Assembly: GCF_013185915.1 (NCBI RefSeq)
Contig: NZ_JAAZUH010000003.1
Location: forward strand, 124,001-188,000
Direction of reading: 5' to 3'
DNA from: Stenotrophomonas bentonitica
GTDB lineage: Bacteria > Pseudomonadota > Gammaproteobacteria > Xanthomonadales > Xanthomonadaceae
DNA length: 64,000 nt
Position numbers and translations under genes: made by a program
The notes under the pieces: generated by a model
The model's input: only the letters and a program-made list of their open reading frames with translations
Database searches by the model: none
Told to the model about the DNA's origin: nothing
Shown here: positions 33,813 through 43,600 of the stretch, in pieces
How the letters are laid out: every line of letters begins with the position of its first letter
Position numbering within the stretch: position 1 is the stretch's first letter

Positions 33813-35546
33813 TCAGCTTTCCTCCGTCACGCGCAGCACTTCCTCGATGGTGGTGTAGCCCTGCAGCGCCTTGGCCAGGCCGTCTTCGTACATGGTGCGC
33901 ATGCCGGCGGCGCGCGCGATCTGCTCCACTTCGCCCATGCCGGCGCGACGCATCACCGCGCGGCGCAGCTCGTCGTTCATCACCAGGAATTCCATGATGG
34001 TGGTGCGCCCGAGGTAACCGGTGGGCGCCAGCGCCGAGGGCTGCGCGCGGTACAGGAAGATCTCGCCTTCCGGCTGCAGGCGGCGCAGGTCGAACTTCTC
34101 GATCTCCTCCGGCGAGGCCGGGTAGCGCAGCGCGTGCTGCGGCTCCAGCCGGCGCACCAGGCGCTGGGCCAGGATGCCGTTGATGGTGGAGGTCAGCAGG
34201 TAGTCTTCCACGCCCATGTCGAGCAGGCGGGTGATGCCACCGGCGGCATTGTTGGTGTGCAGGGTGGACAGCACCAGGTGGCCGGTCAGCGCCGACTGGA
34301 TCGCGATGCGCGCGGTTTCCAGGTCGCGCATTTCGCCGATCATGATGATGTCCGGGTCCTGGCGCACGATGCTGCGCAATGCGCTGGCGAAATCCAGCCC
34401 GATCTGCGGCTTGGCCTGGATCTGGTTGATGCCTTCGATCTGGTACTCGACCGGGTCCTCGACGGTGATGATCTTGACGTCGGCGGTGTTGAGCTGGCTC
34501 AGCGCGGTGTACAGCGTGGTGGTCTTGCCCGAACCGGTGGGCCCGGTGACCAGCAGGATGCCGTGCGGCTGGTCGAGCACCTTGCGGAACTGCGGCAGGA
34601 ACGCGTCGGTGAAACCGAGCCGGTGGAAGTCGAACACCACGGTGTCGCGGTCGAGCAGGCGCATCACCACGCTTTCGCCATGCGCGGTCGGCACGGTGCT
34701 CACGCGCAGGTCCAGTTCCTTGCCCTGCACGCGCAGCATGATGCGGCCGTCCTGCGGCAGGCGGCGCTCGGCGATGTTCAGCCGCGCCATGATCTTGATG
34801 CGGCTGATCACCGCAGCGGTGAGATTGGCCGGCGGGCTTTCGCCTTCGATCAGCACGCCATCGACGCGGTAGCGCACCTTCAAGCGGTTTTCGAACGGTT
34901 CGATGTGGATGTCCGAGGCGCGCAGTTCGACCGCACGCTGGATCACCAGGTTGACCAGGCGGATCACCGGGGCTTCGGAGGCGAGGTCGCGCAGGTGTTC
35001 GATGTCGTCGACCGCGCTGCCTTCGCCGTCTGCGGTTTCGATGATCGCGCCCATCGCGCTGCGGCCCTGGCCGAACCAGCGCTCGATGACGTCGTCGATC
35101 TCCGAACGCAGCCCCACGTGCAGGCGCACCGGCACCGCCATCGCCAGCTGCACCGCGTCGGCGGTGTAGGGCTCCTGCGGATCGCTCAGCCACAGGTCGA
35201 GCACGCCGTCGTGCAGGGCCAGCGGACAGGCGTGGAATTGTTTGAGGAAGCGCAGCGACAGCGGCAGCGCGTCGAGCAGGGATTCGGGGGGCGCTTCGGG
35301 CACCGCCTTGCCTTCCAGCAGCGGCAGCGCCAGCACCTCGGCACAGGCCTGGGCATGGTCGCGTTCGGACACCAGGCCCAGCCGCACCAGCAGCGGCAGC
35401 AGGCTGCCGCCGGACTCGCGCTGCAGCGGGCGGGCGCGGGCCAGGTCGGCTTCTTTCAGCCGCCCATTGCGCAGCAACAGCGCCACGATGCGGGCTTCCG
35501 CATCGGTGGACGACTCTTCAGCAAGATCGTGGGTTACCGCATTCAC
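33813..35546 (-). CDS. gspE: GspE / XpsE, type II secretion ATPase
   Basis: Hexameric cytoplasmic ATPase of 577 residues that drives pseudopilus assembly. The N1/N2 domains cover about 1-150. The motor has the Walker A GPTGSGKTTTLYTAL, Asp box ITVEDPVEYQIEGINQIQ, Walker B RQDPDIIMIGEMRDLETA and His box ALTGHLVLSTLHTNNA. The CxxC-CxxC zinc loop of most GspE proteins is absent: the region is EPQHALRYPASPEEIEKFDL and TGYLGRTTIMEF without any Cys. It is the first gene of the operon. Confidence 0.97.
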   Translation of the reverse strand: MNAVTHDLAEESSTDAEARIVALLLRNGRLKEADLARARPLQRESGGSLLPLLVRLGLVSERDHAQACAEVLALPLLEGKAVPEAPPESLLDALPLSLRFLKQFHACPLALHDGVLDLWLSDPQEPYTADAVQLAMAVPVRLHVGLRSEIDDVIERWFGQGRSAMGAIIETADGEGSAVDDIEHLRDLASEAPVIRLVNLVIQRAVELRASDIHIEPFENRLKVRYRVDGVLIEGESPPANLTAAVISRIKIMARLNIAERRLPQDGRIMLRVQGKELDLRVSTVPTAHGESVVMRLLDRDTVVFDFHRLGFTDAFLPQFRKVLDQPHGILLVTGPTGSGKTTTLYTALSQLNTADVKIITVEDPVEYQIEGINQIQAKPQIGLDFASALRSIVRQDPDIIMIGEMRDLETARIAIQSALTGHLVLSTLHTNNAAGGITRLLDMGVEDYLLTSTINGILAQRLVRRLEPQHALRYPASPEEIEKFDLRRLQPEGEIFLYRAQPSALAPTGYLGRTTIMEFLVMNDELRRAVMRRAGMGEVEQIARAAGMRTMYEDGLAKALQGYTTIEEVLRVTEES

Positions 35547-35611
35547 GAAAGCTCTCCTGGCGACCTGCCGACTTTACCAGTTCGCCGCAGGGCCACATGC
35601 GGTGGTGGCCG

Positions 35612-35648
35612 ACACAAAAACGGGAGCCCGTCACAGGACGGGCTCCCG
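35612..35648 (-). terminator. Rho-independent terminator of the subtilase gene
   Basis: On the minus strand CGGGAGCCCGT-CCTGTG-ACGGGCTCCCG (11-bp perfect stem) is followed by TTTTTGTGTC, 18 bases after the stop. It isolates the subtilase from gspE. Confidence 0.93.
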
Positions 35649-35665
35649 CAGGCACTACCGGGCCG

Positions 35666-37519
35666 TTACTGGACGGCCTGGATGCTCACGCCACTGAAGG
35701 CCGATTCGCCGACCAGCTTGATGTAGTACGTGCCCGCCACCGGTGCGGTGAAGCGCACGGTTTCGCTGTTGCCCGGGCGCGCCGACTTGGCGTCGAAGTC
35801 CGTCGCGGACGGCTCTTCGCCGGCGCTGACATACAGCGAGACGTTGCCGCTGCCACCGTAGGTGAGGAAGCTCACCGTCTTGCCGGCCGCGGCCTCGAAG
35901 CTGTACAGCGTTTCGCTGCCGCCGGCACCGCTCAGGCCGGTGACCGCAACGCGGTTGGTCAGCGGCGTCGCATCCGGCGCGCAGTCGACCGTGCACGGCT
36001 CTTCCAGGGCCTTGTCGAGCGCGGCCTTGGCGTCGACGATGCCGCTGCCGATCGGGGTCGCGGCCGGGATGGTCACCGGGAAGGTACGCGCACTCTGCTT
36101 GAGCAGCGTTTCCAGCTGGGCCGGGGTCAGCGGGTCCTTGCCGGCCGAGGCCAGCGCGCCCTGCACCAGTGCGGCCACGGCGGCCACGTGCGGCGAGGCC
36201 ATCGAGGTGCCGCCCATGCCCATGTAGCTGTAGGCACCGGAGGTCGGGGTGGTCAGGCCGTTGTAGCCGGCCTGCCAGACGTAGCCGCCCGGGTTGCCGT
36301 CCACGCCGCCACCGCCGCCCGGACCGGACAGGTCCACCACTGCGCCGAAGTTGGAGTAGGAGGCAATGCCGCCGGTGATGCGGGTGGCGCCGACCGAGAT
36401 CACGTTGGCGCAGCTGGCCGGGCGATAGCCGGAGGCGTTGGAAGCCTGGTTGCCGGCCGCCACCACCACGGTGGTGCCGCGCGACACCGCGCCGTTGATC
36501 GCATCCTGGTAGGCCGGGTCGCATGCACCGCCGCCGCCCAGGCTCATGTTGATCACTTCGGCCGGGTTCGGGTTGGCCGGAACGCCGACAACGGTGCCAC
36601 CGGAGGCCCAGGTGATCGCGTCGGCGATGTCGGACAGGTAGCCACCGCACTTGCCGAGCACGCGCACCGGCAGCACCTTGGCCTTGTACGCCAGGCCAGC
36701 CATGCCGATCGTGTTGTTGGTCGCTTCGGCGACCGTGCCGGAGACATGCGTGCCGTGCCACGAGCTGTCTTCGGCCAGCGAGCCGGCGTAGCACTCGTTG
36801 TCGTTCTCGACCCAGTCGCCGTAATCCAGCGCACCCGGGACGCGTTCATCGGTGGGACGGCGCGAGGTTTCCGCGTCGCTGATGAAGTCATAGCCTTCCA
36901 GCAGGGTGCCGGCGGCAAAGTCCGGGTGCTGCGGCAGGATGCCGGTGTCGAGCACGGCGACCACTACGCCTTCACCCTGCGCCACGTCCCATGCCGCCGG
37001 AGCGTTCACGCCGCCGGTGGCGCTGTGCAGGTGCCACTGGTACTGCGCGTAGTACTGATCGTTCGGGATCAGCTGCTTGGTTTCCTTGGCCGGCAGGTCG
37101 GCGCGCTGCAGCTTGACGTCGACTGCGGCGTACTGGACCGACGGGTCGGACTGGATTTCCTTCAGCACTTTCTGCAGGTCGGCCTGGCTGAGCTTGCCCT
37201 GCAGGCGGATCACGTCCGCACCGGTGCCGAGCCGGCGCAGCAGCTGCGGGCTGGCCGCGGCGCTGCGCGAGGCGGTGCCACCCACGCTGGCGCGCGACAC
37301 CGCCGAGGTCACCGCGGCCAGCTTGGCCGAACGGTCGGCCGCGGCGGCGGTACCGGTGCGGTACTTGACGATGATGCGTTCGGAATTCTGCTGGGCGGTG
37401 CTGGCCTGGCGCGCCGGCTCCTTGACCGGCAGGCCGGCAGCATAGGCGCTGGCGCCCACGGACAGCGACAGCACGGCGGCTGCAAGCACGTTGATGCGAA
37501 GGTTCTGCTTCTTGGTCAC
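35666..37519 (-). CDS. Secreted S8 subtilisin-like serine peptidase with C-terminal PPC domain
   Basis: Extracellular protease of 617 residues. It has a signal peptide (VTKKQNLRINVLAAAVLSLS, cut after AYA) and a propeptide to about residue 160. The S8 catalytic domain has Asp191 (VVVAVLDTGI), His255 (WHGTHVSGT) and Ser439 (GGTSMASPHVAA). A PPC-type domain (residues about 535-617, ETLYSFEAAAGKTVSFLTY and GTYYIKLVGES) ends it. The GTG at 37519 has a good SD (AGAGGA); an upstream TTG does not. The signal peptide makes it a candidate for the neighbouring type II system. The adhesin gene lies 126 bp upstream on the same strand. Confidence 0.93.
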   Translation of the reverse strand: MTKKQNLRINVLAAAVLSLSVGASAYAAGLPVKEPARQASTAQQNSERIIVKYRTGTAAAADRSAKLAAVTSAVSRASVGGTASRSAAASPQLLRRLGTGADVIRLQGKLSQADLQKVLKEIQSDPSVQYAAVDVKLQRADLPAKETKQLIPNDQYYAQYQWHLHSATGGVNAPAAWDVAQGEGVVVAVLDTGILPQHPDFAAGTLLEGYDFISDAETSRRPTDERVPGALDYGDWVENDNECYAGSLAEDSSWHGTHVSGTVAEATNNTIGMAGLAYKAKVLPVRVLGKCGGYLSDIADAITWASGGTVVGVPANPNPAEVINMSLGGGGACDPAYQDAINGAVSRGTTVVVAAGNQASNASGYRPASCANVISVGATRITGGIASYSNFGAVVDLSGPGGGGGVDGNPGGYVWQAGYNGLTTPTSGAYSYMGMGGTSMASPHVAAVAALVQGALASAGKDPLTPAQLETLLKQSARTFPVTIPAATPIGSGIVDAKAALDKALEEPCTVDCAPDATPLTNRVAVTGLSGAGGSETLYSFEAAAGKTVSFLTYGGSGNVSLYVSAGEEPSATDFDAKSARPGNSETVRFTAPVAGTYYIKLVGESAFSGVSIQAVQ

Positions 37520-37645
37520 GTTGAAATCCTCTTCAAGGTCATGGATCAAACGACTGTTCAGGCCAACACTCCATCGGTCACCCCCGGCCGGCCCTGGCCG
37601 GGGTTCCCGTGACCCGCCCCCTCAGGCCTTGCATTGCATTCGTGG

Positions 37646-40600
37646 TTACCAGCCGAAGCCCGCACCCACGCCTACCGAGCTGTCATCACTGCTGAACGCA
37701 CCGCCCAAAGTGACGGTGGCGCGGTCACTGATGGCGCGCTGATAACCCAGCGACAACGCCGACTCGCCGCTCTGGAAGCCGACGCCGACACCGACCCGGT
37801 TCTGCGTGCGGATGCCGGCGGCGCTGGTGGCCATGTTGAGCATGGCCGCGTTCATCGCACCCTGGCGGTCGATGCGACGGTCCTGGTGACGCAGGCGTTC
37901 GTCGATCTCGCCCTTGTAGATGTCGAAGGTGTCCGCCATTGCGCTGTACCGCTGGTCGGTATAGCTGTTGGCCGAGGCCACCCCGCCATCCAGCTGGCCC
38001 TTGTTGACCGCGTCGGTGGCGGCGCTGCCGGCGGCGACGTTGGTGACCTGGCGTTCGGCCCCCACCGCACCCACCGAGACCGTGTCGGCACGGTCGGCGA
38101 CCGAGCCCTGGCCCAGCGCCACCGAGTTGGCGGCGGTGGCGCTGGCCCCCTGCCCGATCGCGGTTGCCGAAGCGCCTCTGGCGACGGCGCCTTCGCCCAT
38201 GGCCACCGAGGTGACCGGCAATGCAGCCGCGACCGGCTGCGAGCTGCCGTAGCTGGCCGCGGTCGGCGCGCCCTGCACCACCGGCGCATCCGCACTGGCG
38301 ACGCGGGCCGTGTCTGCGCTGGCCGCGGTGGTGGCGGTGGTTGCCGCCGTGTCGGCTGCTTCGGGGGCAGCCGCCACGCTGGCGGTGGACACCGACGCGG
38401 TGCGCGCACGCGCCGCGTTGCTGCCGCCACCGGCGATGCGCTGGTCGAGGTCGCTGACCTTGGCGTCGAGCGCGCCCAGTGCATCGCCTACGTTGTTGTA
38501 GGTGCTGCCCTGGATCACGTAGTTCGGCGCCACGAACACGCCCTGCATGCCGACGCTGGCGCCGCCGCCGAGGAAGCTGGCGGTGTCGGTCAGCGCCTGG
38601 AACAGCTGCCCGCCGTTGATGGCCTGGCGGCTGCTGCTGGCGATGGACCCGTTGGCGACGTTGTCCACGGTGGTGCCGTCGATCCCCGCCAGGGTCAGCG
38701 TGCCGCGGCTGCTGTCGTCGTAGCTCAGCGCGTTGACGGTGGCGTTCTCCACCGACCCGATGCGGTCGTCGATATCGCCGACCCGGGTTTCCACCGCGCC
38801 CACGCGCTGGTTGGTGGTGTTGAGCTGGCCACCGGTGACCGCGTCGGTGCTGCCGGCGGCGACACGACCGGCCGCGACATTGACGATGCGGCGGGTGGCC
38901 GGCGAATCGGTACCGTTGCCGCCACCGACCGAGACCACGTTGGCTTCGGTGGCACGCGAGCCCGCACCCAGCGCCAGCGAGTTCGCCCCGGAGGCGGCGG
39001 CGCCGGCACCGAGTGCGACGCCACCGGCGCCGTTGCTGACGAACGCGCCGTTACCGATCGCCACCGCGTTGGTGGCGTTGGTGGAGGACAGGCGGCCGAG
39101 CACGGTGCTGTTGGTACCGCTGGCCGTGGCATCGGCACCGACCGCGGTGGCGCCGGTAGCCGACGCGGTAGCGGCGGTACCCAGCGCGCTGCTGCGGGTA
39201 CCGCTGGCGGTAGCCGCCGAGCCCGCTGCCAGCGCATCGGTGCCGCTGGCGGTGGCGACGCCGGTGCCGCTGGCCTTGAAGCGCTGCCCCACGGCATCGG
39301 CGTTGGCCGCGACGCTGTCCAGCTGCGCCTTGTTCACCGCATCGGTGGCATTGACCGCCGCGCCGACATTGGTGATGCGGCGGGTGGCCGGACCGGTGGT
39401 GCCGTTGCCGCCACCGACCGAGACCACGTTGGCTTCGGTCGCACGCGAGCCTGCGCCCAGCGCAACGCTGCCGGTGCCGTTGGCCCAGGCGCTCTTGCCC
39501 AGTGCGGTGGCGTTGATGCCGCTGTAGGCGTAGCTGTCCTGGCCGAGCGCGGTGGAGCCGGCCGAGGTGGCCCACGCCAGCTGGCCGACCGCGGTGGTCT
39601 GCGCAGCGGTGGCCCAGGCACTGGCGCCACTGGCGAAGCTGTTGGCGCCGCTGGCCTGTGCGCTGTTGCCGATGGCGATGCTGTAAGCACCGGAGGCGGT
39701 GCTGCCCCAGCCGAACGCAGAGGCGTAATCGCCTGTGGCTTCTGCACCGTAGCCCACGGCCGTGGTGCGCACGCCGCTGGCCGCGCTGAAGGCGCCGACG
39801 GCGGTGCTGTAGTCGCTGCCCGCTTCGGCGCTGTAGCCGAATGCGGACGACTGCACACCCGCCGCTGTGGAACCGGCACCGCTGGCGGTGCTGAACGCCC
39901 CGTCCGCCTGCGCACCGGCACCGAGCGCGGTGGCGCCGGTACCGCTGGCGCTGGTCGCCTTGTCCAGCAGCACGTTTCCGTTGGCATCTTCGTAGTACAG
40001 CGCACCACCGACCGCCGTGGCCGAATCGGCCGTGGCCGACGCGTTGTAACCCGACGCCGATGCATAGCGGCCGGACGCCAGCGAACCGCTGCCGTAGGCC
40101 GAAGCGCCGGTGCCGAACGCGTTGGACGCTTCACCGGCGGCGGTGGCGTAGGCGCCATCGACGTAGCTGCCCACGTCATCGCCGTTGCCGCTGCCGGAGG
40201 CCTTGAAATAGCGGTTGGTTTCCTCGGCGGTGTCGGCCACTTCATTGAGCTGGTCGAGGTTGACCGCGTCGGTGCCTTCGGTACCGGCGGCAACGTTGGT
40301 GATCTGGCGCTGCGAGGTGGCGGTGCCGACCGAGACGCTGTTGTCGCGGTCCGCACTGGAACCGGCACCCAGCGCCACGCTGTTCACGCCGGTAGCGGTG
40401 GCGCTTTCGCCCAGTGCGGTGGCACTGGCGGCGTCGGCCCACGAGTTCCAGCCGATCGCGGTGGTGTAGTCATCGGTGGCCCAGGCACCGGCACCGAAGG
40501 CCGCTGCACCGGTGCCCGACGCACGCGCCGGAATGAAGCCGGAGAAGGTGCTGCCGCCGATGGCGACACTTTCATCGCCGGTGGCTTCGCTGAACTCGCC

Positions 40601-43600
40601 GACTGCAACCGCGCTGGCACCCGAGGCGATGGCACCGTAGCCCAGTGCCGACGAGAGCTGGCCGGTGGCTTCGCTGTAGCTGCCGAACGCCGAGGCACCG
40701 GCTTCGGATGCAGTGGAACGGAAGCCATTCGCGGTGGCCTGCTGGCCCGACGCTACCGCTTCGCTGCCACTGGCGCTGCTGTACGCACCCGAGGCCTGCG
40801 CACCGGCACCGATGGCGCTGGCACCGATCTCGCTGGCGGCGGCACCGTTGCCGACCGCGACGCTGTTCTCGCCGGTCGCCTGGGCCTCGCTGCCCAGCGC
40901 TGCGGCGCCTTCGGCCGTGGCCAGCGCGTTGAAGCCCACCGCGGTGGCGTTGTTGGCCAAGGCGTTGGCGCCACTGCCGAGTGCACTGGCACCGTTGCCG
41001 ATTGCGTTGGAAGCCTCACCGGCGGCGAGCGCGTTGTCGCCGTCGACGAAGGCACCGGCGTCGCTGTCGTCACTGCCGCTGGCCTGGAAGTACTTGCTGG
41101 TGGTTTCAGCCACCGCTGCCACTTCCTTCAACTGCGCCAGGTTGACCGCGTCGGTGTCTTCGGTACCTGCACCGACATTGGTGATCTGGCGGTCGATGGC
41201 GTCATGCACGACGCCGGCGGCATCGGTCCACGCTTCGGCGGCACCGACCGATACCGAGTTGGCACGATCGGCCAGCGTGCCGGCACCGAGCGCGACGCTG
41301 TTTTCGGCGTCCTTGGTGGTCCAGGTGTTGCTGCCGAGCACGCTCGAGTTCACCGCCTGCGCGTAGCTGTTGTAACCGACCACGGTGGCACCGTCTTCGG
41401 TGGCCCAGGCTTCGCTGCCGACCGCCGTGGTCTGCACGCCCTGGCTGGCGCTGTTGGCATCGGCGCCGGCCAGCGCGTTGAAGCCCACTGCTACACCGGA
41501 ATCGGCGGTCGCCGCGTTGTTGCCCAGTGCTACGCCGTAGGTGCCAGCGCGCGCCTGCACGCCGAACGCCGCACCGGCGATGTCGGCGAAGGTGCCCTGG
41601 CCGACCGCGGTGGCGACTTCAGAGGCCTGGCTGTAGGTACCGATGGCGGTGCCGAAGAAACCGGCGGTGGCACCTGCACCGAACGCACTGGCGGCCCAGC
41701 CGTCAGCGGTGGCGAAGTTGCCGATCGCGGTGGTCTCGCGGCCCAGCGCCCACGCGCCGTAACCGACCGCCGTCGCGGCCAGGCCGCTGGCTTCGGACCC
41801 GGCACCGATCGCCACACCACCAAAGCCCTGCGACAGCGCGCCGCCGCCGATGGCGACCGAGGCGTTGCCGCTGGCATTGCTCAGGTCACCCACTGCAACT
41901 GCACCCGCGCCGCTACTGGCGGCATTGCTGCCCAGCGCCACCGCATTGTCGGCGGTGGCAGTGGCATTGAAGCCGACCGCGGTGGCTTCGTTGGCGACCA
42001 CGGTGCTGCCGGCGCCCAGCGCGGTGGCGCCGTTGCCGATGGCGTTGCTGGCTTCACCGGCGGCCAGCGCATCGTCGCCGTCGACGAACGCGCCGGCGTC
42101 GCTGGCATCGCTGCCGCTGGCCTGGAAGTACTTGCTGGTGGTGGCGGCCGTGTCGGCCACCGCGTTGAGCTGGTCGAGGTTGACCGCGTCGGTGCCTTCG
42201 GTACCGGCGGCCACGTTGGTGACCTGGCGTTCGCTGCCGGCACTGCCGACCGACACGCTGTCGTCGCGGTCGGCAATCGAGTCCGCACCGAGCGCCACGC
42301 TGTTCTCGCCTTCGGACGTCGCGGCGTTACCCAGCGCGGTGCTGTTCAAGCCCGACGACCATGCACCACCACCCACGGCGGTGGAGTAGTTGCCGGAGGC
42401 TTCGGTCGGCAGCAGGCCGAACAGCGCGCCACCGACGGCCACGCTGTTGGTGCCGCTGGCCAGGCTGCCCTGGCCGGTCGCGGTGCTGTAGGCACCGCTG
42501 GCAACGGCGTCGCCGCCGAGCGCGACACTGTTCGAGCCGGTGGCCTGCGCGAAGCTGCCCAGCGCAGTGGCGTTGAACGCCGTCGCCGCCGCGTAGCCAC
42601 CAATGGCGGTGGTGTAGCCAGCGGTGGCTTCGGAGGCGAAGCCGTAACCGGCCGACAAGGTACCGCTCACCACGCTTTCGGCACCGACTGCAGTGGCGCC
42701 GGAACCGCTGGCGGAGCTGTAGTAACCGAGCGCGACCGATTCCTCACCGGCCGCTTCGGAGAGTGCGCCGCCGGCCAGGCTGCCGGCGCCGGAGGCGACG
42801 CTGGCCGCACCGCTGGCGGTGCTCTGCTCACCGGAGGCCAGGCTTTCGGCACCGCTGGCGGTGGCGTACTCGGCGGTGGCCTGCGCGTTGGCGCCGTTCG
42901 CGGTTGAATTGGCCGTGGTCGCCAACGCGTTGAAACCGACCGCCGTGGCATTGGTCTCGAGGGCGAAGGCGCCGCTGCCGACCGCCGACGCGCCGCTGCC
43001 GCTGGCGAAGCTGCTGGAGCCCACCGCCGTGGCGTAGTCGCCATCGGTGGCGGCATTCGAACCGGCCGCCACGCTTTCCGCGCCGCCGGCCACGGCCACG
43101 CCGTCACCGGTGGCCTGGAACTTGTCAGTCGCGGCGGTCAGCTGGTCCACGTTGACCGCGTCGGTGCCTTCGGTACCGGCGGCAACCTGGGTGATCTGGC
43201 GCTGCTGGTCGTCGTTGCCGACCGAGACGGTGTACGCACGATCTGCAGTAGACCCCGCACCCAGCGCGACCGCGTTGGACGCACTGGCATTGCTGCCGGC
43301 ACCGATGCCGATGGCGCTTTCACCACCGGCCACGACATTCGTGCCGATGGCGATGGTGTTGATGCTGTTGCCCAACGCCTGGTAGCCGACCGCGACGCTG
43401 TTGTCGCCGTAGCCAAAGGCACCGCGGCCGACTGCGGTGGAACTGCTGCCGCGCGCCCAGCTGTTGTAGCCCACGGAGGTGGCACCTGCGCCGTCGGCCC
43501 AGGCCGCGTAGCCCACCGCGGTGGCATTGGCGTCGGTGGCCCAGGCGCTGGCGCCGAACGCGGTGGCGCTTTCAGCGGTGGCCCACGCGTACGCACCGGT

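Noticed and set aside
37582..37603. CCCCGGCC/GGCCGGGG hairpin between adhesin and subtilase as a terminator
   Set aside because: An 8-bp stem is real, but no T-run follows on the minus strand; it may be only local GC structure.
37634..42907. Very long open frame (1757 codons) on the plus strand opposite the adhesin gene
   Set aside because: It mirrors the GCC/GGC-rich head repeats of the adhesin; its translation is Gly/Arg/His low complexity, with no domain, and the minus frame has signal peptide, necks and anchor.
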